Counted from the first letter of the stretch, positions 1-8,060 are shown. The stretch is 32,843 nucleotides of DNA from Pseudomonadota bacterium (GCA_018242505.1 JAFEBU010000016.1:1-32843), one strand, 5' to 3'. Made by a program: numbers and translations. The notes: generated from the letters alone by a model not told the origin.

Positions 1-118
1 CCACCTGATGGAGGAGAAGCTCTCTTCCCACCTGATGGAGGAGAAGCTCTCTTCCCACCTGATGGAGGAGAAGCTCTCTTCCCACCTGATGGAGGAGAAG
101 CTCTCTCCCCACCTGATG
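1..118. repeat. 27-bp tandem repeat array, four copies plus a partial
   Basis: Four near-identical 27-bp units begin at 1, 28, 55 and 82, with a 10-base partial copy from 109. Each unit starts CCACCTGATGGAGGAGAAGC. A purine-rich AAGAAGAGAAGAGAA stretch follows and runs to the end of the cysteine hydrolase gene at 143. The array lies just beyond the 3' end of that minus-strand gene and continues off the left edge of the window, so its true copy number is unknown. No open frame of note uses it. Confidence 0.9.
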
Positions 119-142
119 TAAAAGAAGAGAAGAGAAGAGAAC

Positions 143-733
143 TCAGCCGATCTTGGCGGCGGCCGGCACGATCCAGGCGAAGCGGTCGGACAAGGCGGCG
201 AGCGTGATCTTGTTGACGGCATCGGCCGTGAGGGTGGCGCCGCCGGTCGCGTCGGGAAGGTCGCGCGTCGCGACGGTATCGGCGGCGATCGTGCTCATGT
301 AGCCATGGTCGGTGGCCGAGCGCACGGTCGCGGAGATGCACATGTGGGTCATGAAGCCGCCGACGATGAGGTTCTTGCGGTTCGTTGCCCCCAGATGCCG
401 CGCCAGCTCGGTGCCGGCGAAGGCGTTGGGCAGCCCCTTGTCGACGACGACCTCGCCATTGCGCGGCGTCAGCTGCTTCACGATCTCGTAACCGCTCGAG
501 GAGGGGTTGAAGGCCTTGCTCGGGCCCTTGTGGCGGACATGGATCACCGGCGCTCCGGCGATGCGCGCCTTCTCCAGCAGCACCGCCAATGCATCGATCG
601 CCGCCTGAACGCCGGTGAGTGGCAGAAGCCCGTCGGTGTATTCCCGCTGCGCATCGACGATCAGCAGCACCCCATCCGCCATCGTCGCCGGCGTCGGGGC
701 CAATCCCGACATCTGCAGCATCGTCATTGCCAT
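143..733 (-). CDS. Isochorismatase-family cysteine hydrolase
   Basis: A soluble alpha/beta hydrolase of the isochorismatase/nicotinamidase superfamily, about 196 residues, which cleaves C-N or vinyl-ether bonds through a Cys-Asp-Lys triad. Numbered from the GTG at 742, the triad is Asp30 in LLIVDAQREY, Lys102 in VVVDKGLPNAF and Cys135 in GGFMTHMCISATVR; the cis-peptide region before the cysteine is normal. The start is ambiguous. A GTG at 742 directly abuts the Shine-Dalgarno-like GAGGAAGG (743-750), too close to be used, whereas the ATG at 733 lies 9 bases from it and is preferred. The substrate cannot be read from sequence; nicotinamidase, pyrazinamidase or hydantoin-pathway amidase are all possible. 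It is divergent from the flavin oxidase at 924 and followed downstream by the 27-bp repeat array. Confidence 0.9.
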   Translation of the reverse strand: MAMTMLQMSGLAPTPATMADGVLLIVDAQREYTDGLLPLTGVQAAIDALAVLLEKARIAGAPVIHVRHKGPSKAFNPSSSGYEIVKQLTPRNGEVVVDKGLPNAFAGTELARHLGATNRKNLIVGGFMTHMCISATVRSATDHGYMSTIAADTVATRDLPDATGGATLTADAVNKITLAALSDRFAWIVPAAAKIG

Positions 734-923
734 CTGTCCCACCCTTCCTCACCCACCAGACGGGTTGTGTAAGCGCATGCCGCATCAACGCCGAATGCGT
801 GGATTTTGGCAAGCCCCGCGGGTGCACATGAGCAGCACCTTCCCGGCGAAGCGCAACAGCGGCCGTTCGAGTCATCGCCTCTCGCGTCCGACCGACCGGT
901 TGCGCCGAGGCGCGTGCCGCGCC

Positions 924-2105
924 ATGAGAACGCTCATGAAAGCGCCGAAAGCGATCATCGTCGGGGGCGGCATCATGGGACTCGCCACCGCCTGGGCCCT
1001 GGCGCGCGAGGGCTGCCGCGTCGAAGTGTTCGAGCAGGGCGAATTGCCCAATACACTTGGGTCTTCCTTCGACGAGCACCGGCTGATCCGCCATCCCTAC
1101 GGCGAGCACATTGGCTACGCGCAGCTGATCGATGACGCGTTCGCCGCCTGGGACCTTCTCTGGGGCGAACTCGGCGAACGCTTCTACGCGCCCACCGGCA
1201 CGCTGGCGCTGAGCGGCAACGGCGCGCGCTGGGCCGAGCGATCGGCCGCTTCGCTTGCGGCGATCGGTCGCCCCATGACGGAGATCGCGGTGGCCGACCT
1301 GCCGCGCCGCTTTCCGCTGCTGAAGACCGGCGGCGTGGAGCGCGCCTTCTGGATCGAGACGGGCGGCGTGCTGTTCGCTCAAAATATCGTGAACGCGCTG
1401 GCCCGCCGGCTCGCCGCCAGGCCGGACATCTCCCTTCATGCGCACACGCCGGTGCGCACGGTCGATCTCGACCGGGCCTGCATCGTCACTGAAACAGGCG
1501 CCGTACACGATGCCGACGTCATGGTCGTCGCGGCCGGCGCCTGGGTCACGCGCCTGCTGCCGCCGCTCGCCTCCCGGCTCACGCCTTCGCGCCAGGTCGT
1601 CGCCTATTTCGATCTGCCCGTCGCCGCGCGCGACGCCTGGAACAAGGGCCCGATGATCATCGAGCAGACGGGCGATGTCGGCCTCTACCTCGTGCCGCCG
1701 AGGCAGGGTCGCGGGCTCAAGATCGGCGACCATGCATTCAGTCGCACCGGCGATCCGACCGGCGCGCGCGAAGCGAGCGCTGCGGAGCTGGAGCCGTTGC
1801 TCGCGCGTGGCCGCAGTCTGCTGCAGGGCTTCGAGCACTGGCGGATCGAACGACTGAAGGTCTGCTTCTACACCGTGACCGGGGACGAGCGCTTCATCGT
1901 CGAGAAGCAGGGCAATGCCGGCTGGGTGATGTCGCCCTGCTCGGGCCACGGCTTCAAGTTCGGCGCCCTGATGGGGCTCGAGCTTGCCCGCACCATCGTC
2001 GAAGGCCGCGATCCGCTCGCCCATGCACGCTGGGCGGCAGGCCTGGAAGGGGACATGATCGCCCCCTCGCCCGCCCTCTCCCCGGCACGGGAAAGAGGAG
2101 TATGA
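924..2105 (+). CDS. FAD-dependent amine oxidase, sarcosine oxidase type
   Basis: A 393-residue flavoprotein of the DAO family, closest in organisation to monomeric sarcosine oxidase/N-methyltryptophan oxidase, which oxidises secondary amines with release of peroxide. The N-terminus has the Rossmann ADP-binding motif IIVGGGIMGLATAW (residues 11-24), ending in an acidic ribose ligand in VEVFEQG. Cys314 in LKVCFYTVTGDERF aligns with the cysteine (Cys315 in the Bacillus enzyme) that binds FAD covalently. The C-terminal flavin loop reads SPCSGHGFKFG (337-347). Start codons at 924 and 936 are both possible; the open frame extends upstream to 615 but lacks family sequence there. The last dozen residues (PSPALSPARERGV) run into a palindromic intergenic element, so the natural end may have been extended by it. 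Exact substrate unknown. Confidence 0.88.
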   Translation: MRTLMKAPKAIIVGGGIMGLATAWALAREGCRVEVFEQGELPNTLGSSFDEHRLIRHPYGEHIGYAQLIDDAFAAWDLLWGELGERFYAPTGTLALSGNGARWAERSAASLAAIGRPMTEIAVADLPRRFPLLKTGGVERAFWIETGGVLFAQNIVNALARRLAARPDISLHAHTPVRTVDLDRACIVTETGAVHDADVMVVAAGAWVTRLLPPLASRLTPSRQVVAYFDLPVAARDAWNKGPMIIEQTGDVGLYLVPPRQGRGLKIGDHAFSRTGDPTGAREASAAELEPLLARGRSLLQGFEHWRIERLKVCFYTVTGDERFIVEKQGNAGWVMSPCSGHGFKFGALMGLELARTIVEGRDPLAHARWAAGLEGDMIAPSPALSPARERGV

Positions 2106-2155
2106 AAGGCAGCGTCCTCTTCCTCATGTTCCTCTCCCGCCGGGGGAAAGACCAG
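2074..2155. repeat. Imperfect palindromic intergenic element
   Basis: Two short imperfect hairpins follow one another: CCTCTCCCCGGCACGGGAAAGAGG near 2075-2098 in two halves (arms CCTCTCCCCG and CGGGAAAGAGG), then CCTCTCCCGCCGGGGGAAAG near 2132-2151. Such CTCTCCC...GGGAGAG palindromes are common dispersed intergenic words in GC-rich proteobacteria. The first hairpin overlaps the last codons of the flavin oxidase gene. It may also act as a transcription attenuator before the dehydratase gene, but there is no T-tract. Confidence 0.5.
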
Positions 2156-2200
2156 GCGTGGAGGAAGAGAAGAGAGAAAGTGGTCAGGGAGTAGACCGAC

Positions 2201-3940
2201 ATGGCATCGCGCAAGAAGAATGGATCGGAACCGCCGAAGGCTTCGGGGCTCAGGCAGGGCCTCGCCACTTATGGCGATGCCGGCTTCTCCCTGTTCCTGC
2301 GCAAGGCCTTCATCAAGGCGGGCGGTTATTCCGACGATGCCCTCGACCGGCCGATCGTGGGCATCACCAACACCGCGAGCGACTTCAATCCTTGCCACGG
2401 CAACGTCCCCGACCTGATCGAGGCGGTGAAGCGTGGTGTGATGCTGGCGGGCGCGCTGCCGATGGTGTTCCCCACCGTCTCGATCCACGAGAGCTTCTCC
2501 CATCCCACCAGCATGTTCCTGCGCAACCTGATGGCGATGGACACCGAGGAGATGATCCGCGCCCAGCCGATGGACTCCGTGGTGCTGATCGGCGGCTGCG
2601 ACAAGACCCTGCCCGCCCAGCTCATGGCCGCGGCCAGCGTCGATCGTCCCGCCGTCGTCCTGCCGGTGGGACCGATGCTGGTCGGTCACTTCAAGGGCGA
2701 GGTGCTGGGCGCCTGCACCGACTGCCGGCGCCTATGGGGCCAGTATCGCGCCGGCACCTTCTCCCAGGACGACATCGAGCGCGTGAGCGAGCGGCTGGCG
2801 CCGACCAAGGGCACTTGCATGGTGATGGGCACGGCGAGCACCATGGGTTGCATCGTCGAGACGCTGGGCATGGGCCTGCCCGGCAGCGGATCGACGCCGG
2901 CCACGCATTCCGACCGCCTGCGGCTGGCCGAGCAGAGCGGCAAGCTCGCGGCCGAGATGGCCAGGCAGCACGGGCCCAGGCCCAGCGAGATCATGACCGA
3001 AGCGGCGTTCCGCAACGCGCTCACCGTGCTGCAGGCGATCGGCGGCTCGACCAACGCGCTCGTGCATCTCACCGCCATCGCGCGCCGGCTGGGGGTCGCG
3101 ATCGAGCTCGAACAGTTCGATGCGATCGGCCGCAAGGTGCCGGTGCTGGTCGATCTCAAGCCGTCGGGCGACCACTACATGGAGCATTTCCACTGGGCCG
3201 GCGGCAACTCGCGGCTGATGCAGGAGATCCGCGATCATCTCGACGTGAGCTGCCGCACGGTCGCAGGCAAGACGCTGAAGGAAGTGATCGACGCGGCCGA
3301 GATCGTGCCCAATCAGACGGTGATCCGCACACCCGCCAATCCGATCAAGCCGACCGGCGGCATGGCGGTGCTGCGCGGCAACCTCGCGCCGCGCGGTGCG
3401 GTCATCAAGCATACCGCGGCGACACCTGCTCTTCTCACGCACACCGGCCGCGCCGTCGTGTTCGACTCGCTGGCCGATCTCGCCGCGCGCGGCGACGATC
3501 CCGAGCTCGACGTGAAGGCCGACGACATCCTCGTCCTGCGCAATGCCGGGCCCAAGGGCGCACCGGGCATGCCGGAGGCGGGCTCCTTCCCGATCCCGAT
3601 GAAGCTCGCGCGCGCCGGCGTGAAGGACATGATCCGCATCTCCGACGCGCGCATGAGCGGTACGGCGTTCGGCACCATCGTCCTGCACGTGGCGCCCGAG
3701 TCGGCTGTCGGCGGGCCGCTGGCGCTGGTGAAGACAGGCGATCGCATTACGCTCGACGTGCCCAACCGCAAGCTCGAGCTACTGGTCTCGGCCGACGAGC
3801 TCGAGAAGCGCCGCAAGGCCTGGACGGCGCCACCCGCCCATCCCGGCAGCGACCGCGGCTACACCGGCCTCTTCCATCGCACCGTCCTGCAGGCCGACGA
3901 AGGTGTCGACTTCGACTTCCTGGGACCGGCGGCAGATTGA
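2201..3940 (+). CDS. Sugar-acid dehydratase, IlvD/Edd family (L-arabinonate dehydratase type)
   Basis: A 579-residue Fe-S enzyme that removes water from an aldonic acid to give a 2-keto-3-deoxy acid. Cluster ligands are Cys65 (FNPCHGN), Cys133 (GGCDKT) and Cys206 (KGTCMVMGTAS). Their spacing, and Ser486 in SDARMSG (481-487), match Rhizobium L-arabinonate dehydratase (Cys59, Cys127, Cys200, Ser480) with a constant offset of six, and the length is also the same as I recall it. Lys135 is the expected metal-binding lysine. This fits the arabinonate/xylonate branch better than true IlvD. The start ATG has AGGGAG about 9 bases upstream. No other pentose-pathway gene is adjacent, so the in vivo substrate (L-arabinonate, D-fuconate, D-xylonate, D-gluconate) remains open. 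Confidence 0.92.
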   Translation: MASRKKNGSEPPKASGLRQGLATYGDAGFSLFLRKAFIKAGGYSDDALDRPIVGITNTASDFNPCHGNVPDLIEAVKRGVMLAGALPMVFPTVSIHESFSHPTSMFLRNLMAMDTEEMIRAQPMDSVVLIGGCDKTLPAQLMAAASVDRPAVVLPVGPMLVGHFKGEVLGACTDCRRLWGQYRAGTFSQDDIERVSERLAPTKGTCMVMGTASTMGCIVETLGMGLPGSGSTPATHSDRLRLAEQSGKLAAEMARQHGPRPSEIMTEAAFRNALTVLQAIGGSTNALVHLTAIARRLGVAIELEQFDAIGRKVPVLVDLKPSGDHYMEHFHWAGGNSRLMQEIRDHLDVSCRTVAGKTLKEVIDAAEIVPNQTVIRTPANPIKPTGGMAVLRGNLAPRGAVIKHTAATPALLTHTGRAVVFDSLADLAARGDDPELDVKADDILVLRNAGPKGAPGMPEAGSFPIPMKLARAGVKDMIRISDARMSGTAFGTIVLHVAPESAVGGPLALVKTGDRITLDVPNRKLELLVSADELEKRRKAWTAPPAHPGSDRGYTGLFHRTVLQADEGVDFDFLGPAAD

Positions 3941-3965
3941 AGACCGGCATTTTCGCAGGCCAGCG

Positions 3966-4037
3966 TGTCATCCCGAGCGAAGCGAGGGGTCTTCTGCCGC
4001 GCCGGATCAAAGATCCCTCGCTTCGCTCGGGATGACA
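3966..4037. repeat. Perfect 23-bp inverted repeat, dispersed palindromic element
   Basis: Two perfectly complementary 23-base arms (3966-3988 and 4015-4037, the left beginning TGTCATCCCGAGCGAAGCGA) flank a 26-base loop. The element lies between the dehydratase and the glycosyltransferase. A diverged relative occurs at 14549-14639, so this is a dispersed repeat. It could fold into a strong RNA hairpin and end or insulate transcription, although no T-run follows. Confidence 0.85.
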
Positions 4038-4084
4038 CGGTTCTCGGGATGATACGGTTGGGGTAGCGTGCTCTCCGATAGACA

Positions 4085-5080
4085 ATGACCGACACCACCC
4101 TTCCCAAGATCTCCGTCGTCGTGACCTGCTTCAATTGCGCGGATTATATCGCCGCGGCGGTGCAGTCGGTGGCGCGGCAGACATGGCGCGACTTCGAGTG
4201 CGTGATCGTGGACGACGCCTCGACCGACAATTCGGCCGCCGTGATCCAGCAGACGCTCGACGAGTTGAAGGATCCGCGCTTCTCGCTGGTGCGGCTGCCA
4301 AGGAATGTCGGCCAGACCGGCGCCACGCGCGCGGGCCTCGAGCACACCAGCGCGCCCTTCGTCTGCTTCCTCGATTCGGACGATCTCTGGAACGAGGATT
4401 TCCTCGAACGCCATCTCGCGGCGCATCTCAACGAGAGCTACGCCGTGAGTTTCACCGCCTGCAATGCGCGGCTGATCGACGGCAAGAGCCAGGTGATCGC
4501 GGGCGCGGTCTACTGGTTCGGCAAGGATCGGGCGGTGGCCGATCGCGGCCGCGCCTTCGCACCGATCGATCCGGCGCGCGTACCCAGGCTCGATCCCGCG
4601 ATGCGCACCGCTCACTGGCAGACGCAAACGCCCTACCGGCTCTACACCAAGCGGCTGGTGCACTGGGTGTGGGTCTCGACCTCGTCGATGATGTTCCGCC
4701 GTTCGCTGATCGACCTCGTCTTTCCCGACGACGACGAGACCTTCCGGCTGCACATGGACTATTACATCGTCGTCATGGCGCAGATGGTGGCGGGCTCGCT
4801 GCTGATCGACGAGCCGCTCTACAGCTATCGCCTGCACGGCCGGAACTTCGCCGCCAACAACCCGATCCTGGGCGGGCGGTTGCATCTCTCGGCGCGCAAC
4901 TGGGGCGACACGCATCAGCGCATGCTCGACCGCATGCTCGACGCCATGATCGTGGGCCGCGAGAAGTTCGTGACGGCGCTCGGCGACAAGCAATATGCCC
5001 GCATGCTGCTGCGCATGCGCGCAGCCCGTGCGGTGCCGCCGCGTTCGTGGCTGCTCGTCTTCCGGAGCTGGCTGGTCTAG
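4085..5080 (+). CDS. Family 2 glycosyltransferase
   Basis: A 331-residue GT-A fold glycosyltransferase, predicted to be cytoplasmic and to move a sugar from a nucleotide-sugar donor. The nucleotide-binding strand ISVVVTCFN (residues 9-17), the first acidic pair VDDAST (42-47) and the metal-binding DSDD (97-100) are all present in the right order. A basic C-terminal stretch rich in Arg (about 300-330) may contact the membrane, but no transmembrane segment is seen. The acceptor is unknown; surface polysaccharide or glycolipid synthesis is typical for the family. It stands alone, without other polysaccharide genes, and is followed 13 bases later by the AraC regulator in the same direction, so the two may be co-transcribed. 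Confidence 0.9.
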   Translation: MTDTTLPKISVVVTCFNCADYIAAAVQSVARQTWRDFECVIVDDASTDNSAAVIQQTLDELKDPRFSLVRLPRNVGQTGATRAGLEHTSAPFVCFLDSDDLWNEDFLERHLAAHLNESYAVSFTACNARLIDGKSQVIAGAVYWFGKDRAVADRGRAFAPIDPARVPRLDPAMRTAHWQTQTPYRLYTKRLVHWVWVSTSSMMFRRSLIDLVFPDDDETFRLHMDYYIVVMAQMVAGSLLIDEPLYSYRLHGRNFAANNPILGGRLHLSARNWGDTHQRMLDRMLDAMIVGREKFVTALGDKQYARMLLRMRAARAVPPRSWLLVFRSWLV

Positions 5081-5093
5081 GGTCGAGGTCGAG

Positions 5094-5921
5094 ATGGACG
5101 CGCCCTGCTCGTTCGACCTGCACCGCCGCAAACCCGGGCCGCAGCTCGCGGGCCTGGTGGCGGGCCTCAGCGGCTACCGCGAAACGGCCCGCGGCCTCTA
5201 CGGCATGCGCCAGACGGCGCCGCTGCTCATACCGCTGATCGTGAGCTTCGGCACACCGTTCTCGATCGCGCTTGGCCGTGCCCCAAACCCCGCCGACCGG
5301 CAGGAGAACTTCGCCGCCGGATTGTGGGCCGGCCCCGTGCACATCCAGTCCGACGGTGCGGCCGAGTGCGTGCAGATCGACTTCACACCGCTCGGCGCCT
5401 ATCGCTTCTTCGGCGGCGCCGTGGCCGAACTGGCCGGACGCATGGTCGATCTCGAGGATGTGCTGGGACGCGACGCCCGCAGGCTCCGCGAACGGCTGGC
5501 GGCCGGCGATTGCTGGCCGGCGCGCTTCGATCTCGTCGAGGATTTCGTCGCGCGCCGCATTGCCTATCGGCCTTCGCCCGAGATCGTCTTTGCCTACCGG
5601 ACGCTGGCGCGGGCCGGCGGCAATGCGCGGGTCGATGCGGTCGCGCGCGAGATCGGCTGGAGCCGCAAGCATCTGGTCGGCCGCTTTCAGGCCGAGATCG
5701 GCCTCGGCCCCAAGTCGGTCGCGCGCATGATGCGCTTCCATCGCGCCCGCGAGATGGCGCGGACGGGCAGCGTCGGCTCCTGGGCGATGATCGCCGCCGA
5801 TTGCGGCTACGCCGACCAGGCGCACCTCGCCCGCGAGTTCACCGCCTTCGCCGGCGAATCGCCCACGACCTGGGCGCGGCGCGAGGCGCAGATGGACGAC
5901 CGGCTGCGGGATATCATTTAG
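5094..5921 (+). CDS. AraC-family transcriptional regulator
   Basis: A 275-residue DNA-binding regulator. The N-terminal half (about 1-165) is an AraC-type sensor domain without a recognisable ligand motif. The C-terminal about 85 residues hold two helix-turn-helix units; the second has the family signature, with IAADCGYADQAHLAREF followed by the GESPTTW end. The ATG at 5094 is preceded by GAGGTCGAG. The reading frame is open further upstream, but that part overlaps the glycosyltransferase gene and lacks family sequence. Targets are unknown. Being 13 bases downstream of the glycosyltransferase, it may share its transcript. An 18-21 bp tandem array begins right after its stop codon. Confidence 0.88.
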   Translation: MDAPCSFDLHRRKPGPQLAGLVAGLSGYRETARGLYGMRQTAPLLIPLIVSFGTPFSIALGRAPNPADRQENFAAGLWAGPVHIQSDGAAECVQIDFTPLGAYRFFGGAVAELAGRMVDLEDVLGRDARRLRERLAAGDCWPARFDLVEDFVARRIAYRPSPEIVFAYRTLARAGGNARVDAVAREIGWSRKHLVGRFQAEIGLGPKSVARMMRFHRAREMARTGSVGSWAMIAADCGYADQAHLAREFTAFAGESPTTWARREAQMDDRLRDII

Positions 5922-6150
5922 GACATCGTCTGCATCCGCAGGGCCGTCTGCATCCACAGGGCCGTCTGCATTGGTAGGACACCATCTGCATCCGTAGGAC
6001 ATCGCCTGCATCCGTAGGACATCGCCTGCATCCGTAGGGCCGCCTGCATCCGCTGGACCGTCTGCATCATCCGTAGGGCCGTCTGCATCGGTAGGACACC
6101 GCCTGCATCCGCTGGACCGTCTGTATCCGCAGGACCTCCCCTGCATCCGG
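5922..6150. repeat. Degenerate 18-21 bp tandem array
   Basis: About eleven copies of a word built around CTGCATCCG(T/C)AGG(A/G)C repeat with spacing of 18, 20 or 21 bases, starting at the AraC stop codon. The variable spacing and point differences mark an old, degenerating array. All frames through it give only low-complexity peptides. It separates the AraC gene from the stress block and may contribute to transcription termination, though it shows no single strong hairpin. Confidence 0.88.
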
Positions 6151-6377
6151 CAGCGATCAGATCCATGCCGTGGATCCACGCCTTGAAGGCATCTATCACG
6201 GCCTTGAAGGCAGCTATCGAGGTTGCGTTTCCGATTCCGGCCGGCAGGGCCTGTCTTGCATGTCCCCGCTTGGCCGCCCGAGCTGCGGGCAATCCGTCGG
6301 CGACATCGATGCCGTCCGTTGATGCCGTCTGTTTCGTCCCGAGTGCCCTCGCCCCGAGCGCCCGACCTTCGACCCAA
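6151..6377. other. Gene-free leader region upstream of the stress block
   Basis: No convincing gene is visible between the repeat array and the EcfG promoter. A 21-bp word (GCCTTGAAGGCA(T/G)CTATC) occurs twice at about 6180-6221, and a shorter duplication (GATGCCGTC) near 6308-6330. Open frames crossing here have no family resemblance and skewed composition. Confidence 0.6.
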
Positions 6378-6402
6378 GGAACGCTTCCCTCCATTCGGCG
6401 TT
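6378..6402 (+). promoter_or_regulatory. EcfG-type general stress promoter
   Basis: GGAAC at 6378-6382 and CGTT at 6399-6402 are separated by exactly 16 bases, a full match to the alphaproteobacterial sigma-EcfG consensus. Transcription would start near 6409, giving a leader of about 48 bases before the ATG at 6457. The downstream genes (membrane protein, small peptide, hemerythrin) fit a general-stress regulon. This is inference from the motif and its placement. Confidence 0.75.
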
Positions 6403-6456
6403 CCCTTATCTCATGTCCCGACGTCACTCGGCCCGGTCGGGTCTCTGGAGGTCCCC

Positions 6457-7278
6457 ATGGTCGACACGGTTGTCGTCGAGAACGAAAATACCCCGATATC
6501 TGCCATTTCCTGGCCGGCCATCTTCGCCGGCGCCGTCGTCATGACGGCCCTGTCGATGGCGCTGCTCGCCCTCGGCAGCGGGATCGGGTTCAGCGTCGTC
6601 AATCCCTGGTCCCACGCGAGCGCGGCCGACACCACCAAGGCCGCGACCGTCGCCGGTATCTACCTCACCGCAACAGCCATCCTGGCATCGGCCGTAGGTG
6701 GATATCTGTCCGGCCGCCTGCGTTCTCTCTGGCACGGCACCCACCCGCACGAAGCCTTCTTTCGCGACACCGCCCACGGTCTCACGGCCTGGGCGGTGGC
6801 GGTCGTTGCCGGGGCGATCATCCTGGGGTCGGCGAGCACGACGGTCACCGGCGGGGCGGCCCGGGAAGTGACCGGAGCCGTTGCGAACAGTCGCGATCTT
6901 TCCCTTGCATTGACCGACCGCCTGTTTGCTCCGGCACAACCCGCTGATGCCGCGAAGGACGCAATGGCCGACCGCGGGGCGGCAGGCCGTTTGCTCGCCG
7001 CGGCCGTCCGCCCCGGCCACGTCATGAGTCAGGACGAAAGGACCCGGCTCGCCACGCTGGTGTCCGCCCGCACGGGCCTGTCCATGGCCGACGCCGAGAA
7101 ACGTGTGACCGCGGTCGAGGCCGACGCACGGCAGGCCGCAGAGACCGCGCGCCGGGTCGCCACGATGATCTCGTTCTGGCTCGTGGCCGCAATGTTTGCC
7201 GGAGCGTTTGCCGCCAGCCTCGCCGCCTGGGAAGGCGGCGCCGTGCGCGACGGTCGTCTTCGCTACGGCGCCCGGTGA
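6457..7278 (+). CDS. Four-helix inner-membrane protein, stress-block leader
   Basis: A 273-residue membrane protein of unknown function. Hydrophobic segments lie at about residues 18-46, 64-84, 108-126 and 238-260, with a 110-residue soluble, Ala-rich, partly helical stretch (about 128-237) between the third and fourth. It resembles uncharacterised proteins that rhizobial annotations sometimes call PhnA-like, but nothing here supports a phosphonate role. The ATG has TGGAGG 6 bases upstream. The first gene after the EcfG promoter, it is followed closely by a 27-residue peptide gene and a hemerythrin gene, so a three-gene stress operon is likely. Confidence 0.85.
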   Translation: MVDTVVVENENTPISAISWPAIFAGAVVMTALSMALLALGSGIGFSVVNPWSHASAADTTKAATVAGIYLTATAILASAVGGYLSGRLRSLWHGTHPHEAFFRDTAHGLTAWAVAVVAGAIILGSASTTVTGGAAREVTGAVANSRDLSLALTDRLFAPAQPADAAKDAMADRGAAGRLLAAAVRPGHVMSQDERTRLATLVSARTGLSMADAEKRVTAVEADARQAAETARRVATMISFWLVAAMFAGAFAASLAAWEGGAVRDGRLRYGAR

Positions 7279-7304
7279 CGTTTGCAGACGGAGAGGAGAC
7301 TCGC

Positions 7305-7388
7305 ATGGGATTCGGAAGAGGCATCCTGCTTTGGCTGCTGGGCATCCCATTGCCCATCATCATCCTGCTGGCGCTGTTCTGGCGCTGA
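7305..7388 (+). CDS. 27-residue hydrophobic membrane peptide
   Basis: A very short gene: ATG at 7305, stop TGA at 7386-7388, 27 residues. A strong ribosome site (GAGAGGAG) sits 6 bases upstream. The peptide opens MGFGRGILLWLLG, has a central PLP turn and ends LLALFWR, so it is a single membrane-spanning helix with a glycine/arginine head and an aromatic-basic tail. It lies 26 bases after the membrane-protein gene and 36 before the hemerythrin gene, inside the predicted EcfG-controlled unit. Very similar tiny proteins seem to recur in rhizobial genomes, but I cannot name a family or function. A role as membrane-stress peptide or partner of the upstream membrane protein is speculation. Confidence 0.75.
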   Translation: MGFGRGILLWLLGIPLPIIILLALFWR

Positions 7389-7424
7389 GCCGCTCATCGA
7401 CCCTATCCACCAACGGAGGAAAGC

Positions 7425-7979
7425 ATGGCGAGAAAGAGCATGGACGCCGTCGCGCTGCTGAAGGCAGATCACCGCAAGGTCGAGACCCTGTTCGAGCAGT
7501 TCGACAAAGCCCATGGGGCGGAGCGCAAGACGGAGCTCGTCACGCAGATCTGCGCCGAACTCTGCGTCCATACCATGATCGAGGAGGAGATCTTCTATCC
7601 GGCATGCCAGGCCAAGGTGGAGGACGAGGATGTGGTCGACGAGTCCTACGTCGAGCATGACAGCGCGAAGGTGCTCGTCGCCGAACTGGTCGAGAGCGGA
7701 CCTGACGACGAGTTCTTCGACGCCAAGGTCTCCGTGCTGTCGGAGGAGATCCGGCACCACGTCAAGGAAGAGGAGAAACGCGGCGAGGGCCTGTTCGCCC
7801 AGGCAAAGAAGGCCGGCCTCGACCTGGAGGCGCTCGGCGAACGCCTGATGGCCCGCAAGCAGGAGCTGATGGAACAGATCGAGTCGCAGGGCCTTCCCAG
7901 CATCGAGACGCGCTCCTTCACCGGGCACAGGCTCGAGCAGGGCAAGCCTGTCGAGAGCGGCGCCGAGCCCGCCGGGTAA
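7425..7979 (+). CDS. Hemerythrin/HHE cation-binding domain protein
   Basis: A 184-residue cytoplasmic protein with a hemerythrin-like four-helix bundle that binds a di-iron centre; relatives handle oxygen, NO or iron under stress. Candidate ligands are His16 (KADHRKVE), His49 and Glu53 (CVHTMIEEEIFYP), His78 (VEHDSAK) and His112/Glu116 (RHHVKEEEK). These cover the usual HHE pattern, with a C-terminal extension from about residue 125 that is charged and Pro/Gly rich. The ATG has GGAGGA 5 bases upstream. It is the third gene of the EcfG-preceded block, consistent with oxidative or general stress. A hairpin at 7996-8022 follows it. Confidence 0.9.
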   Translation: MARKSMDAVALLKADHRKVETLFEQFDKAHGAERKTELVTQICAELCVHTMIEEEIFYPACQAKVEDEDVVDESYVEHDSAKVLVAELVESGPDDEFFDAKVSVLSEEIRHHVKEEEKRGEGLFAQAKKAGLDLEALGERLMARKQELMEQIESQGLPSIETRSFTGHRLEQGKPVESGAEPAG

Positions 7980-7995
7980 AGCGGCTCGAGAAGCC

Positions 7996-8022
7996 CCTGC
8001 AGGACTCGACAGGTCCTGCAGG
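7996..8022 (+). terminator. Perfect 10-bp hairpin after the hemerythrin gene
   Basis: CCTGCAGGAC (7996-8005) and GTCCTGCAGG (8013-8022) form a perfect stem with a 7-base loop, 16 bases after the hemerythrin stop and before a convergent gene. There is no T-run, so it may be a weak or bidirectional terminator. Confidence 0.5.
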
Positions 8023-8060
8023 AAGAGCCGATCCACTTTGCGCAACGGGCGTCGGGCGCG

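Noticed and set aside
1..118. CRISPR array
   Set aside because: The 27-base copies are directly adjacent without spacers; the same holds for all other arrays in the window, and no cas gene is present.
2201..3940. Dihydroxy-acid dehydratase IlvD of branched-chain amino acid synthesis
   Set aside because: Ligand spacing, length and GTCMVMGTAS motif fit the arabinonate/xylonate dehydratase branch better.
4773..6427. Minus-strand frames with TDADGP/ADAGGP-type peptide repeats
   Set aside because: They arise from the 18-21 bp array plus the antisense of the AraC gene; no ribosome site and no family.
6457..7278. Phosphonate-related PhnA protein
   Set aside because: The polytopic membrane pattern has no resemblance to PhnA zinc-ribbon proteins; the label seen in some annotations is not supported by the sequence.
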